Source: Hsuehochloa calcarea (taxonomy: Eukaryota; Streptophyta; Magnoliopsida; Poales; Poaceae). From it: a stretch of DNA of 64,000 bases. The stretch lies in NCBI GenBank assembly GCA_036346395.1, contig CM070594.1:28119385-28183384 (forward strand), read 5' to 3'. Under the pieces are notes generated by a model, which was not told the origin of the DNA, ran no database searches, and saw only the letters and a program-made list of their open reading frames with translations. How positions within the stretch are numbered: the stretch's first letter is position 1; every line of letters starts with the position of its first letter. The translations under genes were made by a program, and so were the position numbers. Shown one piece after another: positions 23,361 to 33,426 of this stretch.

Positions 23361-26300
23361 TGTAACACCCAAAATTTCAATTTCATTTAAAAATAAGACT
23401 TTATTAATTTTTGTGGATTTTCTGGAATTTTTAAAAGCTTTTCAATAAAGTATATTAAGGCTAAAAGAATTTATGTGCAAAATCTATTACCAACTAAAAG
23501 TTGGAATTATTTTATTTAAGTCCAGAATGCCTCATAGAATTTACGTGAATTTTCTCAAAATTTTGGACTTCATTTACTATTTTCTAAAGCTTATTTGAAT
23601 TTCGGAATTAAATCAATTGAAAAGGTTTAAAATTCTCCGCTTCTGATCTTGGGCGAAGCTCAAAGACTGCGGCGCTTCTCGGCCCACTCTCTTCCCGCGC
23701 GCGAGTAACGCGGGCCGTCCGATCAAAATCGGACGGCCGACAATCAATCCGCCCGCGCCTCTCTCCCTCTCTCTGTCTCGCTGTCAGGTGGGGCCCGCTG
23801 CACAGCGTCGTCTTCCTCGCTCTTCTTCTTCTCACGCGTCGTTGCTCGCCGCCATTAGCGCTTCGCTGGAGCTCATCAAGCCCGTGATTCTCTCCTCTCT
23901 TTCCTCGCATTCAATCGCATTCGATTCGGTAGCTCACCCGCGCTCGTCTCGCCATTACCCTTCCATAACTCGGCCATATGCGCCGCCCTCACCTCCGCAA
24001 GCGGCGTTGCCACCTCGCCACGATCTCCACCTCCGGCCTCGCCCTCGCCTAAAAAGGGAGCACCAGTGCGCCTCTACTCCCTCAAGCTTTGCCCCAACTC
24101 TCCACACCTCCTCGCTCCCGCTTGCCCGCAATGGCTCTTCTCTCTCTCGCCGCCGTGAGGCAGGTTCATTGTCTCTAGCGCCATGCCACCGTGAACCTCC
24201 GCCGCCTCGATTGCACCATCGGCCGCCTCGGCACGCGAACTGGTGCGCACCTCCGCGCCCTCGGAACATCGCCGGAGCTCCTTCGCCGCCAACGACCAAC
24301 CACACGCGCCTCTGCGCCGTCGCCGACCATCTTCCGGCCACGCCCTCGCGTCGCCAGGTGCGCATCGTACTCCATAACCTCTCCCTGATGTTTTGCGCAC
24401 CTCACCGGAGCTCGCCAGCGCCGCCGCACGGCACCATTGGAACCCGGCGCCTCCCTCTCGGCCGGCGTGGATGACCACCTCGGCGCCACCTCATCACTTT
24501 TGCGTGCGTGGCGGCCAAGTCGGCGCCAGCGTGGCTGCCAGTAGCGGCCTTGTAGGCCAAATAAGACTACCCCCCTTTGTCTTGTTGTGTGCACCGAGTT
24601 CACCGTGGACTTGCGCCTGGCGTGGACTCGATCCATACTGTCTTGGCCCACATGTCGATCTTAGTGCACATCTCGCTGGCGTCGGTGGCGCAATAAATAG
24701 AATTTCCTTTAGAAATTTAATTGGGAATTTAGGAAAATCTGATTTTAGAATTAAAATTAGATTTAAACTTCCAGGAGCTCGTATTTCTTCATACAAACTC
24801 CGATTTAGGTGATTCAAATTTCTAAATTTGTATAAAATCAAGATCTAGCTAACTAAACCAAAATTATTTAATTTGGAGTTAATTTGAATTTTCATTTGAA
24901 TTTATTTGTGTTCATTTGAATTCTGTTTGAATTTGGAATATTTTCGCGTATAGATTTTGACGACTCCGGAGAGCTTGACCCTATTGAAGAAGTAGAATAC
25001 CAGAATTTGAGCAAGGCAAGTTACACCATTGACCATTTTGCCCCAATATTTAAAATTATTTAATTCTGTTTTAAATTATTATTGCATGCATAATTGTATT
25101 TAATTATTTTAAATTCCTGTTTTAAATATTTAATTATTCCAATTCCTTTGTATAGCCAAATTTGATTGTTGTATTACCAATTCCTTGTAACCTTAGTCAA
25201 ATGAATTTAAAAATAAATATATGCATAGCAAATGCTTAGACCATGAAATATTGGACTTTGAGAGAATTTAGCCAAAATTTCATAAATTGATAAAAGCCTA
25301 TGACATTGCCTTGTCATGGTGGACTTTTGCAAATGTCTTTGAAAATCTAAAATAAAAGAAAATGGTTTGTACTTGGGCAAACATGGACCGTTGGTGGGTG
25401 CAAGTTTATGCACGGGCCTGTCTCAGTTAGGATGAGACCTGTGGTTTTATTGAAAGTTGCCCAAGTAGATTAAGGACCGGCCTTTGAGCCGCATCTTGCA
25501 AAAGCTCCACCGTACTACCACATGTTCTCGTATGGGCGTAACCGGGCTTAATAATTTGTATTACCTCGTTATTATTTATGCCATTTTTGTTGTGTGGGTG
25601 TCGGTTAGACTTTATTCCCACTTAGGCGCAAGAGGGCTTTCCAGCAGTGGTTAGCCTAATGGAAGTGAAACCATAGCGGGCATATTGGTATTGAGGTAGT
25701 GCATTGGAAGCGCCTTGTGATAATTGCCTAGTCACACACCTAAGGAAGTGTGTATTGGCCGACATAACAGCAAATTATCTCTTGTGGGTAAAGTTGTACA
25801 ACCTCTGCAGAGTGTAAATCTATTCGAATAGCCGTGTCCACGGTTATGGACATGCTGAGCAAAGCCACTATAAGTTAGATTTGTTTTTGGTTTTAAAATA
25901 ACTTTGGACATGATTTGAGGATGGTTAATCCTTGTGGTAAATTTAGGCGGGTAGCCTTGTGATAGGAGGTATCCTTCACCATGTTTCATATGGAGGTTAT
26001 CCACTATAAAATGATCAATTTTAAATCGATTTTAGTTATGTAATGAAAATGTGCCTTGAAACTTAGTATAACTATTTAAACCAAAAGGTGATTTATGCAA
26101 ATAAACCCTACAACCTTCCTTTGAATAACTTATGCATGCATTCTAAATTTTGTATTGGGTGTAATTTGCGAGCACGGTTGTAGTGCTCACTCTTCTTGAA
26201 TATTATTATTCGAGAGAAGACCGCTATCCGAAGGTGAGGAGCGGGGCGATTAGGCAACGACCTCCGGGCGATTGCTGTGGCGTATCGTGTGGCTTACCAT

Positions 26301-26479
26301 TATTATTTGCTTCCGCTAATGTTTTATTTGGCCTCGCCCCGATTGTAATAAACTCTATGATTATTAAATATATACGCTGGATATGTTTGTGATAACATTT
26401 TTGTGACTGTGTACACTGGAAATCCTGGACTAGTGTATGAACACAGAGAATTTGGGATCCTTCGTTCCCGGGTTCGACA
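23361..26479 (+). mobile_element. LTR 3 of the tandem array (right end)
   Basis: It spans TGTAACACCC to ...GGGTTCGACA, 3119 bases. Unlike LTR 1 and LTR 2 it is not followed by a primer site but directly by the remainder of the 5' LTR of O, so it is the right boundary of the array. Sequence differences from its sisters again cluster at CNG sites, for example 'tattcgagag' where LTR 1 has 'tattcaggag'. Confidence 0.9.
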
Positions 26480-26826
26480 AGGAAGGCAAATTTACTCAAG
26501 AGTTTTACGAGGAGAATTACTTTGAAGACTTTGCGAACTAGGATGTGCTGCCCACTCGATTTCTCATGGGCAGATCGGATGGCCACTACAAGTTATATTA
26601 TTTCCGCTGCCAAAGTTCTATTTATTTCTTAAGCCCTGCATACCAAGTTATGTAAACCTTGACCACAAGGTCCAATGCTACTATTAAATAATTAATTTTC
26701 TTCTTTCTTAGCTATTTCGTTGTATGGATATGATATTCATCGATACTATACTATGTGAGCTAGCTACTGATCATGGGACTAGCTTAGAATACACAGAGTC
26801 TGGATTTGCATATCCAGGTCCCAACA
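26480..26826 (+). mobile_element. 5' LTR of element O, right portion
   Basis: It aligns with 32236-32581, the end of the 3' LTR of O. Shared blocks include 'tactcaagag', 'ctttgcgaactagga' and 'gtatggatatgatat'. It ends ...CCCAACA just before a primer site. Confidence 0.85.
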
Positions 26827-26830
26827 TAGA

Positions 26831-26843
26831 CGGTATCAGGGCC
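26831..26843 (+). other. Primer binding site of element O (mutated)
   Basis: CGGTATCAGGGCC differs from the tRNA-Met site TGGTATCAGAGCC at two positions. It lies five bases after the LTR end, which confirms that the flanking LTR is the 5' LTR of O. Confidence 0.8.
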
Positions 26844-26917
26844 ATATCGATTGTAGGACGAAACCTTAGTTAGCATAGTCATTTTGGACAAAGATTTCAA
26901 AATTTATTTTCTAAATC

Positions 26918-28647
26918 TGTTGGACCAAAAAGGCGACTAGAGGGGGTTGAATAGGAACACGCTCACTTTTTCACAAATAATTGATTCAATAATATTTTAC
27001 TCCAGTAGCTATGGAAGCTATGAAGATCAGTATATCAGTACAGCGAAAGATACTATTCAATCCAATTTAAACCCCTAAGCAATACGACAAAATTAACAAA
27101 GACTAAAGCAATTCATCGCCTTTGGCGGTCGATCCATGGGTCAATGGCGATCGACCGGTGGCCTTGGGCGGTCGGCCGTGCTCAAGAATGTAATGTAAAC
27201 AACCCGATGACGAAGTTGCAATTTGATGAAACTTTTGATCTACAACTCCAAACTTGATGAAACTTGGAACACACCTTCTCTATGATGTCAGGAACCTATT
27301 CCAATCGAAGATTGTGATAATTCTTGGAAGAATAACGATCATTTTCTATTTGATTGAAGAAGGGTTCAAAACCGGGTGAAAATGAAAACTAGATCCAAAA
27401 TCTTGCTCGTGGATGATTGATGATCAAGATGATGCTAGATATGTTCCCACATGTCACAGCAAGCTAAATCACGTGGAGAATTCAAGCAAAAACTCACGGA
27501 TCAAAGAAAGACTCAAAATCATCAAATAAAGGGAAAGAACGCAAAGAGACAAGACATAATCAAACTTTCTCTAGATTGATTTGATATGATATGGGCTTAC
27601 AGCCACTCCATCAATGGGGGACAATGCTCAATCCAAGAGCACGAAAATTACATCAAACTCTCTAAAACCCTAGCCTCTACAAAAGCTCTCCCTAAACAAA
27701 TTAGGGTTTCAAAATAGCAAAAGAGACGAAGAGGAGGTGCAGCCACCCCTCTCTCCTTTTTATAGTGGAGGCTTAGACTTTCTAGAAGTTTGACTTAATT
27801 GGGCTCCCGTTAAAGCCCAAAACAAATGGGTCACACACGCACGCATTTTAATGCGCCGTCTTTAACACCTCTTGACCTAATTAGCTACACCTTGCGCCAT
27901 CTTGCGTCTCGGATTAGCCAATAGGTCACCCTTGTCCATCTTGCACCACGCTTGAGTACATTGACCTCACCCGGCATCGTCGATCGTTCTGGACCTCAGC
28001 TCTCCAAGCCTAGTCCCGATCATTCTCGCCGTTGACCGTCGTTGACCACCAAGCAACCTGCACAACAATAGACAAGTAAACCGAATTTGGGAACAAGTTC
28101 TTCACAACTTGACCCATGTTAGTCAAAACATGCATCATGCAACATATATGCCCTGAAACTCATGACTTTGACCTAACAACCGAACATCGCCACCTCGAAG
28201 GCCAACAATCAAAGTGAAAATCGGTCAGACCGCCCCCAGGGCCGGTTTGACCGCCCACCCTGGCCGGTCTGACCGCCACCTATTAGCCGGTCTGACCGCC
28301 AGTTGGGACTTAGCCAAATTTCCTCTCTGGAAAACCGAAAACTACTGCAATTTTCAATCGAATAAAACTTTTGACCGGAGACTCCAAAAATTATGAGACC
28401 AAGTGCAATAGAATCCCCTCTCTTGCCTACTACCTCTATTTTTGGCCCAGCTCAAAACACCATTTCTGAAGTTGACCAGTTCGACCGCCGCATGGACCGG
28501 TCGGCGATCACGCTAGCCGGTCGGGCCGGTTATGGCCTCGACAAAGACAAAGAACTTTACGAAAACACGTGAAACGACAAACCGTTAACGCCATTGCCAA
28601 TTGTCACATCATCCTAAGATCAGGAGTATATCCCCATGATATCCACA
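26918..28647 (-). mobile_element. Solo LTR, 1.7-kb family, copy 1 (X1)
   Basis: The copy is bounded by TGTTGGACC... and ...TATCCACA and flanked by a perfect 5-bp duplication, AAATC, at 26913-26917 and 28648-28652. A second copy lies at 52548-54349. On the minus strand a TATA box (actataaaaagg, 27755-27766) and the end CTCTAGTCGCC...CCAACA give the LTR direction. There is no internal coding region, so it is a solo LTR. Clusters of GGTC-GACC palindromes lie near both ends (27120-27180 and 28222-28530). Confidence 0.85.
28222..28530. repeat. GGTCTGACCGCC palindrome cluster in X1
   Basis: Repeated imperfect palindromes of the type CCGGTCTGACCGCC occur at 28222-28301, and related GACCGGTCGG motifs near 28490-28530. 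A second, smaller cluster lies near 27120-27180. The other copy of the LTR has them near 52757-52880 and 53930-54005. Confidence 0.65.
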
Positions 28648-29142
28648 AAATCAAACCAACCAATTGACATGAATAGTTATTCTTTTATGGTCTCATTCTA
28701 TTCTTTTCTTCTCATATCATTCTTAGGTCCTTACCTCTTGTCTTTTTCGAAACTTTATTTTTGAATTTAATTTGACCTTCCTCACCTCAGTAATCTGTAT
28801 AGATGACTCGAGTTTCCCATGATCAAAGCGACGGATAGCCTAAAAGTTTCAAGATCTGTCGAGTGTTTCAAGTCGACTGTCCATATAAGTTAGATTAGTA
28901 GTGCTTTAGCAGAGTTTCCATTCTCAGTTTTAGTATCATTAGTCTGTGTAATATGATCTTTTGCTTGAGTTTTGATGCCTCTTAATAGCTTTCTGGCTAT
29001 TTGTTCTTTGAGTTTAACCAACTTTCCCCATTTAGTTTGTTTATGTCTTTTCCCCTTGTTCTCTCTCCTCTATTATGCTTTTCCCTCTCACCTATCGTGC
29101 TTTCTCCCTCTCATCTATTAAACCTGTAGATAATTATTGCAG
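28648..29142 (+). other. Untranslated leader of element O
   Basis: This is T/C-rich sequence between the primer site and gag of O, interrupted by X1. No open frame or structural RNA was recognised. Confidence 0.6.
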
Positions 29143-30640
29143 ATGGTTTAGACTCGCTACTCAGCCAGCCACAGCGGACCAACAGATCCCAACATCAATA
29201 CTAATGCCAACCCCATTGTGCCACCACCAATACCCACAGTAGCAAATCAAAACATAGGACAATTTTTTGGTAGCTCAGGCTCAAGCCATGAATGCCATGA
29301 TGCAGAACATGAACCAAATGATGATTCAATAGAACCAGACCATCGTTGCCCTAGTCAACATGTTGAACCAGAACAACCAAGCAACTACTGCACCACTGTC
29401 GCCACCACCAGCTCATCCACAATCTAAGTTGGAGGAGTTCATGAGGACACACCCACCTACCTTCTTCAACTCTTCTGAGCTCCTAGACGCCGATGATTGG
29501 CTGCGATCCATAGATAAGAAGCTTGTCATTGCTCGGTGTGACAACCGTGAGAAGGTTCTGTACACCGCACATCAACTTGAAAGCACTGCTGTGGAGTGGT
29601 GGGAAAATTGTGCAGCCCATGAAAATCAGCACGCTCTTTCTTGGGCTAAGTTTGAAGCAGCTTTCTGCCACTCTCATATCCGAGATAATAAGGTGGAGAT
29701 GAAGAAGAATGAATTCTGTGAGCTGTAACAGGGAAACATGTTAGTGAGTGAACACCTTAACAAGTTCACTCAACTCTTCTGCTATGCTTAGGAGGACGTT
29801 GAAACAGTTGACACACATAAGAAATGTTTCAAAGCGTGAACTCAACCCTAGCCTGAAGGTGCAAGTCATTGACAATGACTTGTGGATTTTTATCATTTTG
29901 TTGACAAGGCCATGCTCATAGAGGAGACTCATCGTGAGCTAGAAGAATCTCACAAGAGGAAGATGATGCAACATAGGTCTCATCAGAATCATTCGCAGAG
30001 AGCTAGAATGAATATGCAACATATTGTCTGTTTCACCCCTCTTGTCACATTCTGTAACACCCTGACCCAAAATCGGCTCAATGCCCAGCCCACCGTGGGG
30101 CGGACCCGCGCACACATAGCACCTCACTTACACTTTCGTCCTCGCTTCGTGTAAAAGGGTTAACCCGGAGGTGCTACGTTTGGATCCAACAGGCATTATA
30201 TACTAGTACAACTCACTTGAGACAAGCAATGTGGGACTAATCCCACCACACAACTCCTCATGGGCCACATGGGCCATGCTATGAGCAGGCCGGGGTATTA
30301 CACATTCATTACAACCCCACTAGCACCTTGCCTAGGCACCCAACAGCCTCAGGGTTCCACAACTTCAACAACAACCAATCGTAGAGAAACAATAATCCAA
30401 CTGCAGGAGTTACCTATTTCAACTACCACAAGACATGTCACTATGCTAATAATTGCTAACGAAAGCAAGCCCCGACGCCAATTCCTTTCAACTTGGGAGC
30501 TACACTAACCAGAACCCCAACGCCAGGAGCAGGATGATGAACACCCTATACTCCAGGTCAAGCCACTAAGACTCCACCTGCCTTCTACAGGAGGATGACT
30601 GAATCATGTCATCACAAAGCAAGCCCAATCAGGTCTAAAC
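29143..30640 (+). pseudogene. gag of element O, interrupted and degenerate
   Basis: The start codon is followed at once by a stop (ATG GTT TAG), then by a readable frame to 29427 and, after a frameshift, 29360-29728. The latter contains the gag domain: EFMRTHPPTFFNSSELLDAD, then DWLRSIDKKLVIARCDNRE, then VLYTAHQLESTAVEWWENC and FCHSHIRDNKVEMKKNEF. A 250-bp LTR is inserted at 30053. Beyond it lies a decayed zinc-knuckle region (near 30417-30460, CHYANNC) and a remnant resembling the end of gag near 30590. Protease, RT, RNase H and integrase are absent, so O is a deletion derivative that could move only with proteins supplied by a related element. Confidence 0.8.
30053..30302 (+). mobile_element. 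250-bp mini-LTR (solo LTR or TRIM-like) with perfect TSD
   Basis: The unit begins TGTAACACCCTGACC and ends GGGGTATTACA. It is flanked by a perfect 5-bp duplication CATTC (30048-30052 and 30303-30307) and interrupts the gag of O. Terminal TG...CA with 5-bp duplications is the hallmark of LTR insertions. Its small size suggests a TRIM/SMART-like or other non-autonomous family, but the internal part is gone. Confidence 0.85.
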
Positions 30641-30800
30641 ATCACACCGGGTATGTCCCTAGTCATTTCAGCATCCATTGTAGTTTTGTTTCGCTCAAAA
30701 GAGAAAGTCACTTGGAAGAGTGAGCAAAGTCTGAGTTCTCGCACCTATTCTCAAGCCATCCCGAGTCTCAAGGTTGAGATTCCCTTTAAGGGGGTAGGTT
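30641..30800 (+). other. Remnant of pol 3' end and polypurine tract of O
   Basis: The sequence ends gagattccctttaag then ggggtaggt immediately before TGTAACATCT, matching the 3' ends of the internal regions in the array. Nearly all of pol upstream of this point is deleted. Confidence 0.7.
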
Positions 30801-32581
30801 TGTAACATCTCAATTTTCATACCTTTTTGAAAATTTCAAAATAAAAATAATCAGCTGAATTTTATTGAGTTAATTTAAGCTTAATTTGAAATTCAAAAAT
30901 TAAAATAATTTAATGTGAATAAATCAAACTTTAATTAAATTCAAAATTGATTTATTTGAGTTCCTCTAGTTCCCAAGTTTTTTTATTTCTCTGGTTTTTT
31001 CCAAGATCTTTTGCTATTTCTTGGAATTCTATTTAATTTATTTATCTTTCCAAAATCCCAAAATTCAAAGCTTTTTTGTAAAAAGTTTATTTTAATTAAT
31101 TATGTCAAAGTTTGGCTTTTATTTGGAGTTCTTGCTTATATCAATATTAGCAAAATCAATTCCCATCCTTCATCTCAATTCAATTCCACCTCCCATTTAA
31201 ATTCCCAAATCTCATTTATTAATTTGAAATCATCATCTCTCTCTTTGGATCAATCTTTGATCTACATTCAAATTTCCAAAAATCAATTCAAATCTAAAGT
31301 CCAACTTCCTATTTGAAAGTTTTCCTCTCAAATTTGTTGGGCCGAAGCCTATTCTCCCTCCGTTTCTTCCCTAGGTCGAAGCCAATTTCATATGGCCCAG
31401 CTGGCCACCTCTCCTCTCCCTTCTCCCCACTTGCTCCTTTTCTCTGCCCCTGCCTGAGCCAGCACCTAGCCCATGCTAGCGCCTCGCGTGAAGCCAGCCT
31501 GGCCAGTGTCGTCCGCCACAAACCCTAACCCAATCCGGGCGGTCCCACCTGGTAGTCGCCGCCACCACCACATGCGTGCTCAACACGGATGCCACCGCCG
31601 CCAACTTGGCACACACGCCAAGCCCACCTTAAATAGCACCGTCTTCGTGTGCACCCGCTCTGCCTCGTCCTCATCTCTTCGTTTCCATAGACGCCACCGC
31701 CTGGGACGCTGTAGTTCAGTCGGAAGGCTCGAATTGTGTTAAGGTAGAGCTTTGTAACGACCTTGTGATAATCACTTAGTTACACACCCTTGGAAGTGTG
31801 TTAGATGGATATATTATGTTGATTATCCCTTGTTGGTAAAGCTGTACAATCTCTACAAAGTGTTAAAACTGTTCGAATAACTATGTTTCCGGTTATAGAC
31901 AATGCCTGGTAATTTCACACGAGGTATAAAGATTTCATGAAATGTTGGATGGTGGAACGGTTGGAAAGTGAAAGGGTAGTTCACTAGTTGTTGGTTGGGA
32001 AGTGAACATGTAGTTCATTGGTTGTTTCAAAGGAATGATTTACTTTATTTACTATATCTTTTATATTATTCTTTACAATCTACTTCCGATATTTACTGTC
32101 AACACTTGCTTTCTGCAAAAGAACCATACAACTATTTTCTTGTTCAAACCTTACATGAATATTAATTGCATATTGTTCCCTACAACTTGCTGAGTACTTT
32201 ATGTACTCACAACATTATACATTGTTGTTTAGTAGAGAAAGGTCAAGCTACTCAAGAGCTCTACGATGAGTACTTTGAAGGCTTTGCGAACTAGGAGGGG
32301 CTCCACACTTGGTTGTCTTTGGGCATGTCGGATGGTCACCACAAATTATCTTATTTCCGCTGCCAAAGTTATATTTGTTTGTTAAGACCTGCATGACAAG
32401 TTATGTAAACCTTGACCATAAGGTCCACTGCTACTATTAAATAATTAATTTGCTTCTTTCTTAGCTATTTCGTTGTATGGATATGATATACATCGATTAT
32501 GTACTATGTCAGCTAGCTACTGATCATGGGACTAGCTCATAATACATAGATGGTATGGATTTGCATATTCGGGTTCCCACA
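30801..32581 (+). mobile_element. 3' LTR of element O
   Basis: It begins TGTAACATCTC after the polypurine tract and ends ...GGGTTCCCACA, 1781 bases. It aligns with 4290-4563 and 26480-26826. Between about 31320 and 31740 it is GC-rich and appears to lack a block that the 5' LTR has at about 3540-4290, so the LTR has suffered an internal deletion. Confidence 0.85.
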
Positions 32582-32736
32582 CAAAGCCCCCTCCTCGATG
32601 CTCGCCACCGCTTGAAGCCTCTTCCAAAATGCCCGCACCAAGCTCGCCCTGTAGTTGCCCGAAGCCCCTCCCTCATGCCTGGCCCAAACCCGCACCGCCA
32701 CCACCCGAAGTCCCCGCTCTGAAACCCTCATCTCAG
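32582..32736. other. Short C-rich segment between elements O and D
   Basis: About 155 bases of C-rich sequence with several CCCGAAG motifs separate the two retroelements. A similar CCCGAAGCCCC motif occurs just right of D at 42566. No coding region is supported. Confidence 0.35.
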
Positions 32737-33246
32737 GACTGGATTTCTGAAATTCGAACCCTCTGTGCATTTCTGCACCAGTCCTAGATTAGCAGCTAGT
32801 GAATATATTGGATACGAAGTTGATAAAAAATTTGAATCACGATTCAATATAAAAGTAAATAACAAAGTATCAGCCTTATGACCACTTATTACAATAAAGG
32901 TCACATGACATCAAGTTTTATAGTAGTGGAAACAACAAAAAATAAACGCTGAGTGATGGTCCATCAAATTGCCCACTAACATTCGACTGGAGAGCGCAGT
33001 CTAGTACTTCGGATGACTTCATCAAAGCCACATGTGTAGAAGTCGTAATCCTTCTTAGCACCATTGAAGGCTTCTGAGATTTATTTTGAGTGTAGCATGT
33101 GAGTACATAATGTAATACTCTGATTTATTACAAGGACGAAAGCACTCAAAAGAGAAATTAGACATAAGAAAAAGGGGATTTCTGTAGTTTTTCGGCAACT
33201 TGGGCCTTGGGCCTTGGCCCAGGCGGCCCATGAGGGGCCGGCCACG

Positions 33247-33254
33247 TATAAAAG
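33247..33254 (+). promoter_or_regulatory. TATA box of solo LTR A
   Basis: TATAAAAG lies in a GC-rich setting about 140 bases into the LTR, followed by 'aaaaccctaaaaatactgtagc'. It is a likely LTR promoter. Confidence 0.55.
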
Positions 33255-33347
33255 GAGGGGGAAAACCCTAAAAATACTGTAGCTACAGTACACGCCACAC
33301 TGTAGCACGGCAGTGTAGCACCCCCTCCATGTTTGCTCTACCAAGAT

Positions 33348-33426
33348 GAGGAGAAGAGGAGAAAGGAAGGAGAGGAAGGAAAAAGAAGAGGAAGAAAGGG
33401 AGGAGGAAGAAAGAGGAGAAGGGGAA
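33348..33426 (+). repeat. 79-base uninterrupted purine tract
   Basis: An unbroken run of A and G made of GAGGAA/GAAGAG-type words lies downstream of the TATA box of LTR A. It would fall in the transcript leader. Such tracts can form triple-stranded DNA. Confidence 0.8.

Larger units (their letters stand above)
4564..26479 (+). mobile_element. Tandem gypsy array: partial internal-LTR-internal-LTR-internal-LTR
   Basis: Three LTRs of about 3.1 kb (starts 6542, 14937, 23361) alternate with internal regions of about 5.3 kb, giving repeat periods of 8395 and 8424 bases. A 5'-truncated internal region precedes the first LTR. The order gag, protease, RT, RNase H, integrase, chromodomain-like tail marks Ty3/gypsy chromoviruses, and I infer the Tekay/Del clade (RIRE3/RIRE8-like). 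Such arrays can arise by unequal recombination between LTRs, or by assembly error in a high-copy family. The array splits the 5' LTR of element O, with about 222 bases of target missing at the break. Confidence 0.85.
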
